Source: Gammaproteobacteria bacterium | GTDB lineage: Bacteria > Pseudomonadota > Gammaproteobacteria > Pseudomonadales > Halieaceae | Length of the DNA: 64,000 nt | NCBI GenBank assembly: GCA_030428835.1 | Contig: JAUIEP010000012.1 | Span: 1-64,000, forward strand | Direction: 5' to 3' | Part shown: positions 20,819 to 30,167 of the stretch, in pieces | Layout: every line of letters begins with the position of its first letter | How positions within the stretch are numbered: the stretch's first letter is position 1 | The notes under the pieces: model-generated | Databases searched by the model: none | Told to the model about the DNA's origin: nothing | Seen by the model: the letters and a program-made list of their open reading frames with translations, nothing else | Made by a program: the position numbers and the translations under genes

Positions 20819-20900
20819 GTCATTCCCGCGCAGGCGGGAATCCAGTGAACTATGAGTCCGGGCCGGGGCAATCCTGGATTCCCGCTTTCGCGGGAATGAC
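20819..20900. repeat. Inverted-repeat intergenic element (REP-like)
   Basis: GTCATTCCCGCGCAGGCGGGAATCCAG ... CTGGATTCCCGCTTTCGCGGGAATGAC. Confidence 0.85.
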
Positions 20901-20997
20901 AGTTCTCGCGTTTACGCCCGGGCATCTTGCGCTTCCCAACGTGTTACGCGATCCGGGTCAACGTTATTCAAACACCGATACGGCATAGTCCACCCCC

Positions 20998-22467
20998 ATG
21001 GGCATAGAAATAGAACAAACCACCTTCACACAAGACGAGTACAGCGCCTTCCGCGCCGCCCTGGAGAGCAATCTCGCGGAACTCGGCGCGCTGCTCGACA
21101 CCCCGGACTTCGCGGTCGGCCCCGGCTCCCTCGGCGCCGAGCTCGAGATGTACATCGTCGACGCCGGGGGTTACCCGCTGCACGCCAACCAGGAAATACA
21201 GGCCGCCCTCGCGGACCCGCAGCTCACGCTGGAGCTCAACCGCTACAACCTCGAGTTCAACCTGAGTCCCTACCTGCTCACCGCGCAGCCGTTCACCGCG
21301 ACCGAGCAGGAGATACTGCGCAAGCTGGAGGCCCTGCGCGCGGTCGCGGCCCGCTTCAACGGGCGCATCGTGCCCATCGGCATCCTGCCCACGCTGCGCG
21401 CCTCCGACTTCGGTCCGCACTGCATCACCGACCGCAAGCGCTATCACGCGCTGGTGGCGCAGTTGCTGAAACGGCGCGGCGGCAAGTTCCGCATCGATAT
21501 CCACGGCGAGGACCCGCTGCAGCTCGACATGGAGGACATCACCCTCGAGGGCGCCAACACGTCCTTCCAGGTGCACTACCGTGTCAATCCGCGGGACTTC
21601 GCCGACACGTTCAACGCCGTCCAGGTCATGACGCCGCTGGCGGTCGCGATCGGCGCCAATTCGCCGACGCTGTTCGGCCACAACCTCTGGCACGAAACCC
21701 GCGTGCCGCTGTTCAAGCAGTCGATCGATACGCGCAAGGTCGACCGCTACGGCTGGAACGAGCCGCCGCGGGTGAACTACGGCCAGGGCTGGGTGCGCGG
21801 CAGTGCGCTGGAGCTGTTCACGGAGGTGGTGCGCATCTACCCGCCGCTGCTGCCGGTGTGCGCCGCCACGGATGCCGCGGGGGAGGGGGCGCCGCCCCTG
21901 TCGGAGCTGCGCCTGCACCAGGGCACCGTGTGGCTGTGGAACCGGCCCGTGTACGACGACGTGGGCGGCGGCCAGTTGCGTATCGAGATGCGCGCGCTGC
22001 CGGCGGGGCCGACACCGCGCGACATGGTGGCCAACGCGGCGTTCCTGATCGGCCTGGCCGAGGGCATCAGGCCCCATGTGCGTGACATGCTGCCCGCCAT
22101 TCCCTTCGGCATCGCCGAGTACAACTTCTACCGCGCCGCCCAGTACGGCCTGGACGCGCAACTGGTGTGGCCCGTGCACGGGCAGTCGGGTTACCGCGAG
22201 CAGTCGGTGTGCGCGGTGATCGAACGCAACCTGCCGCTGGCGGCGGAAGGCCTGGCCCGCATCGGCATCGGCCGCGACGAGATCGAATTGTACCTCGGCG
22301 AGATCGAGCGCCGCCTGGCGCGCCGCCGCACGGGCGCGAGCTGGCAGCGCGCGCGGCTCGCCGCCCTGCAGCAGAAGATGTCGAGGGAAGAGGCGCTGCA
22401 CGCCATGCTGGAGGAGTTCATGACATTCAGCGCCGCCAACCTGCCGGTCGCGGAGTGGCAGCTGTGA
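20998..22467 (+). CDS. Glutamate-cysteine ligase GCS2-like carboxylate-amine ligase
   Basis: 489 aa; GAELEMYIVDAGGYPL, ELNRYNLEFNLSP, ANSPTLFGHNLWHETRV. Confidence 0.85.
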   Translation: MGIEIEQTTFTQDEYSAFRAALESNLAELGALLDTPDFAVGPGSLGAELEMYIVDAGGYPLHANQEIQAALADPQLTLELNRYNLEFNLSPYLLTAQPFTATEQEILRKLEALRAVAARFNGRIVPIGILPTLRASDFGPHCITDRKRYHALVAQLLKRRGGKFRIDIHGEDPLQLDMEDITLEGANTSFQVHYRVNPRDFADTFNAVQVMTPLAVAIGANSPTLFGHNLWHETRVPLFKQSIDTRKVDRYGWNEPPRVNYGQGWVRGSALELFTEVVRIYPPLLPVCAATDAAGEGAPPLSELRLHQGTVWLWNRPVYDDVGGGQLRIEMRALPAGPTPRDMVANAAFLIGLAEGIRPHVRDMLPAIPFGIAEYNFYRAAQYGLDAQLVWPVHGQSGYREQSVCAVIERNLPLAAEGLARIGIGRDEIELYLGEIERRLARRRTGASWQRARLAALQQKMSREEALHAMLEEFMTFSAANLPVAEWQL

Positions 22468-23501
22468 GACGCTTCAAGTTCCTGCGCGACCTCCAGCCCG
22501 GCGACCTCGGCGACAACGCCGAACAGTTCCTCGAGCGGCATGCGAGCCCCCTGTGCATCTTTATCGAGGGCGAGGACAGCGCGCGCACGCGCGCGTTCGT
22601 GACACTCTCCCACGGTAACGAGCCGTCCGGCCTGCTGGCGCTGTTCCGCTGGCTCCAGTCCGGCCGCCGGCCGGCCGTCAACGTGGTGTGTATCGTGCCC
22701 TCCGTGGCGGCGGCGCTGGCGGAGCCGCGCTTCACCCACCGCATGCTGCCGCGCGCCCGTGACCTGAACCGCTGCTTCAAGCCGCCGTTCGACGACGCCC
22801 AGGGCGCGCTGGCGGAGGAGATCCTCGAGATTCTCAAGGTGCACCACCCGGAAGCGGTGGTCGACATGCACAATACCTCCGGCTCCGGCCCGTCCTTCGG
22901 CGTGTGCACCTTCGAGGACCGGCAGCACGATGCGCTGGTGAGCCTGTTCACCCGGCGCCTCATCGTCTCCAACCTGGATCTCGGGGCACTCATGGATATC
23001 AGCGAGTACAGCTACCCCACGGTGACGGTCGAGGTCGGCGGCCGCGAGGACGAGGAGGCCCACGCGCTGGCCTGGGAGGGCCTGTGTCGCTACTTCGAGG
23101 CCGATGACCTGTTCGCCGTGCCCGACGCGGACTGGGGTATCGAACTGCTGCGCGACCCGATTCGGCTCGAGCTGCGCGACAACGTGACGCTCACGTACGA
23201 CGAGACCCCGCAGGTGAACTACGACGTCACCCTGCGCAAGGACATCGAGCACCACAACTTCGGCGCCGTCACGCCCGACACGGCGCTCGGCTGGGCGGAG
23301 GGCCCGGTCACGCGCCTGTTCACCGCGCAGGACATGGGCGGGCGCTGTGCGCTCGCGCAGATCGTGCGCCTCGAGAACGGCATCCTGTACCCCGCGCGTC
23401 CCCTGAAGCTGTTCATGATCACCACCAACGCGACGATCGCCGAGACGGACTGCCTGTTTTACGCCGTGGCCGACGACGGCACCGCGCTCGGGGCGGTGTA
23501 G
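22464..23501 (+). CDS. Succinylglutamate desuccinylase/aspartoacylase family protein
   Basis: GTG start overlapping the upstream TGA; SHGNEPSGLLAL, VDMHNTSGSGPSFG, VTVEVGGREDEEA. Confidence 0.85.
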   Translation: MRRFKFLRDLQPGDLGDNAEQFLERHASPLCIFIEGEDSARTRAFVTLSHGNEPSGLLALFRWLQSGRRPAVNVVCIVPSVAAALAEPRFTHRMLPRARDLNRCFKPPFDDAQGALAEEILEILKVHHPEAVVDMHNTSGSGPSFGVCTFEDRQHDALVSLFTRRLIVSNLDLGALMDISEYSYPTVTVEVGGREDEEAHALAWEGLCRYFEADDLFAVPDADWGIELLRDPIRLELRDNVTLTYDETPQVNYDVTLRKDIEHHNFGAVTPDTALGWAEGPVTRLFTAQDMGGRCALAQIVRLENGILYPARPLKLFMITTNATIAETDCLFYAVADDGTALGAV

Positions 23502-23506
23502 CGGCC

Positions 23507-23893
23507 GTGCGGTATGCGGGCAGCTGCCATTGCGGCGCGGTGCGTTTCGAGATCGAGGCGCCGCCGGTGCTGGAGGTGGAGCGCTGCAACTGTTCGATCT
23601 GCGCCAAGTCCGGTTACCTGCACCTGATCCTGCCGCTGTCGAAGTTCCGGTTGATCGAGGGCGATGCGTCGCTCACCACGTATACGTTCAACTCGGGCGT
23701 GGCGCGGCACACGTTCTGCAAGGTCTGTGGTATCAAGCCCTTTTACACGCCGCGTTCCAATCCCGACGGCGTCGACGTCAACGTCAATTGCCTGGATACC
23801 GAGCCCGAAGAGGTCAGGGTGGTCGACTTCGACGGCAGGCACTGGGAGCAACACGCCCACACCCTTGCGCACAAGAGCAAGGACACCGGCTGA
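23507..23893 (+). CDS. GFA-family (CENP-V/GFA fold) protein
   Basis: GSCHCGAVRFEIE, CNCSICAKSGYLH, FCKVCGIKPFYTPRS. Confidence 0.9.
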   Translation: MRYAGSCHCGAVRFEIEAPPVLEVERCNCSICAKSGYLHLILPLSKFRLIEGDASLTTYTFNSGVARHTFCKVCGIKPFYTPRSNPDGVDVNVNCLDTEPEEVRVVDFDGRHWEQHAHTLAHKSKDTG

Positions 23894-23918
23894 TTTTCAT
23901 TCAACACTGCATCGAGGT

Positions 23919-24842
23919 ATGACCATGCGCATCGGACTTTTTGTCGGCACCACCGAAGAAACCACCCACGGCCTCTCCGGGCTCGTGGACTTCGCGAAGG
24001 ACGCGGAGGCACGCGGCTTCGACACGCTGTGGGTGCCGAACATTTTCGGCCTCGACGGCGTGGGCGCCTGCGCGCTGCTCGGCTGGGAGACGGACCACAT
24101 CGAACTCGGCACGGCGGTGACGCCCACCTACCCGCGGCACCCGGCGGCGCTGGCGCAACAGGCGCTGACCACGCAGGTGGCGTGCTCGGACCGCTTCGCG
24201 CTCGGTATCGGGTTGTCGCACCAGATCGTGATCGAGGGCATGTTCGGCCTGTCCTACGACAAGCCGGCGAAGCACATGGCGGAGTACCTCGCGATACTGG
24301 CGCCGCTGTTGCGCGGCGAGGCGGTGGACTTTGCCGGGGAGCAGCTCACGGCCAAGCTGGCCCTGGCGATCCCCGAGGCGGGTGAGGTGCCGCTGCTGGT
24401 CGCGGCCCTCGGCCCCACCATGCTGCGACTCGCCGGCACCCATGCCCACGGCACCTCGACCTGGATGACGGGGCCGAACACGATCCGCGACTATATCGTC
24501 CCGCACATCAGCGCCGCGGCCGAAGCCGCCGGCAAGCCCGCGCCGCGTATCGTCTGCGGGCTGCCCGTGTGCCTCACCGACGACCCCGCCGCCGCACGGG
24601 CCAGGATCGCCGAGGATCTCTCCGTGTACGGCATGCTGCCGTCCTACCGCGCCATGCTGGACCGGGAGGGCGTGGAGGGGCCGGCCGACCTCGCGATCGT
24701 CGGCGACGAGGCGGCCTTGCGGGAGGCCATCCAGGGCCTGCGCGATGCCGGGGTGACCGACTTCAACGCGGCGGTCATCGCGGGTCCCGGCGGCAGCGTG
24801 GAGGCGACCCTGGACGTGCTGCAGTCGGAGTTGGGCGGCTGA
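23919..24842 (+). CDS. LLM-class flavin-dependent oxidoreductase (possibly F420-type)
   Basis: MTMRIGLFVGTTEETTHGLSGLVDFAKDAEARGFDTLWVPN; TYPRHPAALAQQALT; GIGLSHQIVIEGMFG. Confidence 0.85.
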   Translation: MTMRIGLFVGTTEETTHGLSGLVDFAKDAEARGFDTLWVPNIFGLDGVGACALLGWETDHIELGTAVTPTYPRHPAALAQQALTTQVACSDRFALGIGLSHQIVIEGMFGLSYDKPAKHMAEYLAILAPLLRGEAVDFAGEQLTAKLALAIPEAGEVPLLVAALGPTMLRLAGTHAHGTSTWMTGPNTIRDYIVPHISAAAEAAGKPAPRIVCGLPVCLTDDPAAARARIAEDLSVYGMLPSYRAMLDREGVEGPADLAIVGDEAALREAIQGLRDAGVTDFNAAVIAGPGGSVEATLDVLQSELGG

Positions 24843-24850
24843 ACGCCGCG

Positions 24851-26020
24851 ATGGCGGGTTGCACACTCTGGGGTGTGACCGCCTCGCCCTACCTCCTGAA
24901 GATGCAGGCGCTGCTGGATGGCGCCGGTGTCGACTGGCAGCGCTGGCCGGAGCAGGCGTCGCGACCACAGGCCCTGCGCACGGCGCTGCGCCTGCGCCGG
25001 GCACAGCGCGAGCGCGCCGTGCGCCGCTACCCCGCGATGGACCCCGCGCTCGACGAGTATCCCGCTGTGCCGTATTACACGTTTGACGGCACCACCTTCT
25101 ATTACGATTCGACCGGGCTGGCCCTGCACCTTGATGCCGAGGGTCGCGGCGACCACCCGGGCCCGGTGCCCGGGGACCCGGCTCTCGCGTTCATCTGCCA
25201 CCTCATCGACGAGGCGTTCGACGAGTTCGGCCTGTACATGGTGCACCACCAGCGCTGGGTGACCTCGGCGACCACCACGCGCATGGGGCAGCGCACGGCG
25301 CGCGAGTTCGCACCGCTGCTGCCGCCCGGCCTCGGCCCGCTTCTCGCGCGCAGGCTGTACCGGCGCCAGGCCAGGCGCTGCCCCTACCTGTTCAGCGTGG
25401 CGCCTGACGGCTTCGACTGCGGTATGCCGGCCGCGCGCACGCCGCCGGCGCGCCCCGGATTCCCGCCCACCCACACACTGCTGGAAGAGGCCTGGCGTGA
25501 CTACGTGGCGGCTGTCGAGTCGCTGCTGGCCGACCAGCCCTACCTGCTGGGGCAGCGCTTTACCCTGGCCGATGCCAGTGCCTACGGCCAGCTCGCCATG
25601 AACCTCGTCGACGGCATCACGGCCCGGAACCTGCGCCGGGACGCCCCGCGCACCCACGCGTGGCTGTGCGCCATAGCGGCGGGCGAGCACGCCGGTGCCC
25701 GCGGTGAGTCGCAGTGCAGCCCGGCGCTGCGGCCGCTGCTCGATGTTATCGGCGCCACCTTCATGCCCTTGATGGCGCAGAACAGCGCCGCCTGGGAGGC
25801 GGCCGTCGCCGCCGGGGAGACCATGTTTAACGAGGCGGCCTTCGACGCCGGTCGCGCCCTGTACGACGGCGCGCTGCGCGGCCACCCCTTTCGCGCCGTG
25901 GCCAAGACCTTCCAGGTGGCCGTATGGCGCGAGTTGCGCGGGCGCTGGGCCGCGCTTCCCGCGGCGGGCCGGCGCCAGCTCGTGGACCTCGGGCTACCGG
26001 CGACCGACCTGCTTGAGTAG
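24851..26020 (+). CDS. Glutathione S-transferase family protein
   Basis: GVTASPYLLKMQALLDGAGVDW; LLGQRFTLADASAYGQLAMN. Confidence 0.75.
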   Translation: MAGCTLWGVTASPYLLKMQALLDGAGVDWQRWPEQASRPQALRTALRLRRAQRERAVRRYPAMDPALDEYPAVPYYTFDGTTFYYDSTGLALHLDAEGRGDHPGPVPGDPALAFICHLIDEAFDEFGLYMVHHQRWVTSATTTRMGQRTAREFAPLLPPGLGPLLARRLYRRQARRCPYLFSVAPDGFDCGMPAARTPPARPGFPPTHTLLEEAWRDYVAAVESLLADQPYLLGQRFTLADASAYGQLAMNLVDGITARNLRRDAPRTHAWLCAIAAGEHAGARGESQCSPALRPLLDVIGATFMPLMAQNSAAWEAAVAAGETMFNEAAFDAGRALYDGALRGHPFRAVAKTFQVAVWRELRGRWAALPAAGRRQLVDLGLPATDLLE

Positions 26021-26102
26021 GGGACCTGTCGCCCCATCAGGCGGGTCTGTCGCGCTGCTCGAATTTAGTGGCTTTTAGGGCTTGCAATCCGATTCCAAAC
26101 CA

Positions 26103-26118
26103 CTGAGTATATATACAG
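26103..26118 (+). promoter_or_regulatory. LexA (SOS) box upstream of recA
   Basis: CTGAGTATATATACAG = CTG-N10-CAG, 168 bp upstream of the recA ATG. Confidence 0.8.
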
Positions 26119-26156
26119 TACTTTTACAGTGCAGCTGCACAGGCCTCCGGTTCGGC

Positions 26157-26198
26157 AGAGACAGAGAGACAGCCAGAGACAGAGAGACAGCCAGAGAC
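26157..26198. repeat. Tandem 18-bp repeat AGAGACAGAGAGACAGCC (two full copies plus a partial) in the recA leader
   Basis: Read directly: copies at 26157-26174 and 26175-26192. Confidence 0.85.
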
Positions 26199-26285
26199 AA
26201 GGCAGGGGCCGGCAGCATAAGAACAACAGGTCTTCGGGCAACAGTTGCATCACGCATCATTCAAAAGGCAAACGAGGGGTCAATC

Positions 26286-27336
<1,051 letters not shown>

Positions 27337-27347
<11 letters not shown>

Positions 27348-27366
27348 TCCTCCCTGTTTTTTCTTT
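27337..27366 (+). terminator. Intrinsic terminator overlapping the recA stop codon
   Basis: GGGAGGA-GTAA-TCCTCCC stem-loop then TGTTTTTTCTTTC; recA TAA lies in the loop. Confidence 0.75.
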
Positions 27367-27397
27367 CGAATCGTCCAGGTCCATGACGTTTCCCACT

Positions 27398-27451
27398 GGC
27401 GCCGGGTACCCACTTTACCCACCCTCGCACCCGGCGCCATTTTTTGTTTTT
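27398..27451 (+). terminator. Second intrinsic terminator between recA and recX
   Basis: GGCGCCGGGT ... ACCCGGCGCC (10-bp perfect arms) followed by ATTTTTTGTTTTT. Confidence 0.75.
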
Positions 27452-27467
27452 CCCAGCCACCGTGCAG

Positions 27468-27941
27468 ATGGTCGCTGACGCCTCCGACGAGATCACGCGG
27501 GACGACATCAACCCCGCGGACATCCGCCTTGCGGCGATGAACCTGCTGGCCCGCCGCGAGCATTCGCTCAGGGAACTGCAGCAGAAACTGCGCCGGCGTT
27601 TTCCCGACCCCGAACTGGTTGCCGCGGAGTTGGATCGCCTGGTCGAGGAAAACCTGCAATCGGACAGTCGCTATGCGCAGAGCTATGTACGCCAGCGCGC
27701 GGGCAGGGGCTTCGGGCCGTTGCGGGTGCGCGGGGAGATGCGCGAGCGGGGCATTGCCGACACCGCAATCGAACTCGCTTTCGCGGAGGCGGAGGTGGAC
27801 TGGGCCGCCGTCGCGCGCGAGGTGTACAGCAAGAAGTTCGGCAGCGCACCACCGGGAGACATGAAGGAGCGCGCGCGGCGCGCGCGTTTCATGCAGTATC
27901 GCGGGTTTTCCGCGGAAGAGTACGGCTGTCTCGATGAGTAG
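27468..27941 (+). CDS. recX: Regulatory protein RecX
   Basis: AAMNLLARREHSLRELQQKLRRRF...ELDRLVEENLQSDSRYAQSYVRQRAGRGFGPLRVRGEMRERGI; immediately downstream of recA. Confidence 0.93.
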   Translation: MVADASDEITRDDINPADIRLAAMNLLARREHSLRELQQKLRRRFPDPELVAAELDRLVEENLQSDSRYAQSYVRQRAGRGFGPLRVRGEMRERGIADTAIELAFAEAEVDWAAVAREVYSKKFGSAPPGDMKERARRARFMQYRGFSAEEYGCLDE

Positions 27942-27963
27942 GCCCCGTGAGTAGGTAAGCCGC

Positions 27964-28557
27964 TCACCCGCCCTGCAGGCGTTCCTCCACGAAATCCAGC
28001 CGGTCCTGGCCGAAGAACATCTCGTCGCCCATGTACATGGTCGGTGCGCCGAAGGTGCCGCGCGCCACGGCGGCCTCAGTGTTGTCGATCAGCGCCTGCT
28101 TGATTTCCGGGTCCTGGCTCAGTTCCAGCAGGGTGTGCGTATCGAGCCCGGCGTCGCCGAGAACCCTGGCGATCACCGCCATATCACCCATGTTTTCCTC
28201 CTGCTGCCACATCGCGTCGTAGACCACGTCAAGATATCGGTCGAAACAGCCCATGCGTTGCGCCGCGATAGCGCCGCGCATCAGCGGCAGGGTTTTGATC
28301 GGGAAGAATGGGTTGAAGTTCAGAGTCACGCCGTAGCGCTCACAGAAACGGGGCAGGTCGTGGGTCGCCATATAGGCGCCCTTGGCGGGTATGGTCACCG
28401 GCGAGACGTTGTCCGTCGCCTTGAACACGCCGCCAAGCAACATCGGTATGTACGTGATCTCGAGATCGTACCGCTGCCTGAGTTGCAGCAGCCGTTTGTG
28501 CGCGAGGTAGGCGGTGGGGCTGCCGAAGTCGAAATAGAAATCCAGTTGTTTGCTCAC
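27964..28557 (-). CDS. DsbA-family/2-hydroxychromene-2-carboxylate isomerase-like protein
   Basis: LDFYFDFGSPTAYLAHKRL; GTFGAPTMYMGDEMFFGQDRLDFVEERL. Confidence 0.88.
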   Translation of the reverse strand: MSKQLDFYFDFGSPTAYLAHKRLLQLRQRYDLEITYIPMLLGGVFKATDNVSPVTIPAKGAYMATHDLPRFCERYGVTLNFNPFFPIKTLPLMRGAIAAQRMGCFDRYLDVVYDAMWQQEENMGDMAVIARVLGDAGLDTHTLLELSQDPEIKQALIDNTEAAVARGTFGAPTMYMGDEMFFGQDRLDFVEERLQGG

Positions 28558-28598
28558 GGTCAGCTCCTCGTTGGCCTGACAGGGTGGACCGTGGCTGA

Positions 28599-28623
28599 AT
28601 ATAGTTCTAATTTAGAACCATAT
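28599..28623. promoter_or_regulatory. 25-bp near-perfect palindrome (putative operator)
   Basis: ATATaGTTCTAA-T-TTAGAACcATAT between divergent CDSs. Confidence 0.6.
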
Positions 28624-28733
28624 CAAGCGGCCCGACCGCGAGCGGCGGGAATGAGGTACGCTTGTCACAGGGCCGATTCCGGCGCGCTCGCAGTTCGGCG
28701 CGCGTCCGACCGCGGCTGAAGAGGTGTGATTCC

Positions 28734-29618
28734 TTGGAAGAGTTTTTACAGGACGACCTGGCGATCGTCGCCGTTCCCATCTACGCGCTGGCCATCTTCC
28801 TGGAGATGCGCTGGAGCAGGAAGCGTGATCCGTCGCTGTACCGGCGCGATGACCTGATCGCCTCGCTCGCCATGGGCGCGCTGTCGATCATCGTCGAGAT
28901 ACTGCCGCGGCTCGCGGCGCTCGCGGTGATGTGGCAACTGCATGAATGGAGTCCGCTCAGGGATGTCGTGGGGCGCCAGTGGTGGGCCTGGCTTGCGCTG
29001 TTCTTCCTGGATGACCTCTCCTATTACTGGTTCCACCGCAGCAATCACGAGGTGCGGCTACTGTGGGCGGGCCACGTCAACCATCACTCGTCGCAACATA
29101 TGAATTTCGGCACGGCACTGCGCCAGGGTGTGGGGGAGCGCCTGCACAAGTTTCTCTTCTGGTTGTGGCTGCCGCTGCTCGGTTTCGACCCGGCGATGAT
29201 CATCACCATGATCAGCCTCAGCCTGTTCTACCAGTTCTGGATTCACACCAAGGCCGTACACCGCCTGCACCCGTGGGTAGAGGCGGTGTTCAATACGCCC
29301 TCGCATCACCGTGTACACCACGGCTCCAACGTGCGCTATCTCGACCGCAATCACGGCGGTGTGCTGATTATCTGGGACAGGCTGTTCGGCACCTTCAGTC
29401 CCGAGCGGGACGATGAACCGGTGGTGTACGGACTCACCAGCAACATCGGGACCGACAGCATCCCGGTGGTCGCCACCCACGAGTACGTGTCGATCTGGCG
29501 TGACCTCAAGCGCGCCGACAACTGGCGCGACCGGCTGCGCTACCTGTTTCTCGCGCCGGGCTGGAGCCACGACGGGCCCGACAAGCGCGCCAATACACTG
29601 CGCGCGAAGGCCCTGTAG
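28734..29618 (+). CDS. Sterol desaturase/fatty acid hydroxylase superfamily membrane protein
   Basis: Histidine boxes: WFHRSNHEVRLLWAGHVNHHSS, HRVHHG; start codon uncertain (TTG 28734 proposed). Confidence 0.88.
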   Translation: MEEFLQDDLAIVAVPIYALAIFLEMRWSRKRDPSLYRRDDLIASLAMGALSIIVEILPRLAALAVMWQLHEWSPLRDVVGRQWWAWLALFFLDDLSYYWFHRSNHEVRLLWAGHVNHHSSQHMNFGTALRQGVGERLHKFLFWLWLPLLGFDPAMIITMISLSLFYQFWIHTKAVHRLHPWVEAVFNTPSHHRVHHGSNVRYLDRNHGGVLIIWDRLFGTFSPERDDEPVVYGLTSNIGTDSIPVVATHEYVSIWRDLKRADNWRDRLRYLFLAPGWSHDGPDKRANTLRAKAL

Positions 29619-29887
29619 GGTCGAATTCATTCGACAGGTAACCGGGCTTGCAGTGGCAGCAGGTGTTCGTATTGAGAGCGGCGTCCTGCGTCGAATAAAT
29701 TCGACCCTACGGGGAGCCGGGGTCGAGTGAATTCGATCCCACAGCGCGCGAGGCCCCTGTAGGGTCGAATTCATTCGACAGGTGACCGGGCTTGCACTGG
29801 CAACGGGTGTTCGTATTGAGAGCGGCGTTCCGCGTCGAATAAATTCGACCCTACAGGGTGCTCAGGTCGAATAAATTCGATCCCGCA
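29613..29887. repeat. Two tandem ~144-bp-period units with GTCGAAT-TC-ATTCGAC, GTCGAAT-AA-ATTCGAC and a third degenerate palindrome each
   Basis: Palindromes at 29620-29635, 29690-29705, 29722-29737 (degenerate), 29764-29779, 29834-29849, 29867-29882 (degenerate). Confidence 0.9.
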
Positions 29888-29905
29888 GTTTGTCTGCTGC
29901 CGGAT

Positions 29906-30154
29906 CTACTCAAGCGCCATCCCCGGCAGGAACTTGCTCACCAGCACGACCTTGCCGTGCTGCTCGCTGCACCAGCGCAGGCCGTCGCGCAGGGTGTCGA
30001 ACACGAGCTGGTCCTCCCCCGAGATGATCGTACAGGTGGCGTGGGTCTCGACGTGCAGGCCGTCGACGCCATTGAGGAACGCGATGAACGCCTTGATCGG
30101 GGGAATGTAGTCCGGGTTGAAGGGGTACAGGCTGAGTTCTGCGGTCAGGATCAT
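29906..30154 (-). CDS. Thiamine-binding/YkoF-like small protein
   Basis: 82 aa MILTAELSLYPFNPDYIPPIKAFIAFLNGVDGLHVETHATCTIISGE...GKVVLVSKFLPG. Confidence 0.65.
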   Translation of the reverse strand: MILTAELSLYPFNPDYIPPIKAFIAFLNGVDGLHVETHATCTIISGEDQLVFDTLRDGLRWCSEQHGKVVLVSKFLPGMALE

Positions 30155-30167
30155 TCGTATTCTCTTG

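Noticed and set aside
29058-29774. 238-aa minus ORF with MNSTLQG/RIHSTP/VEFIRR peptides (and similar ones at 18835..19564)
   Set aside because: These peptides are translations of the GTCGAAT palindromic repeats, not conserved proteins.
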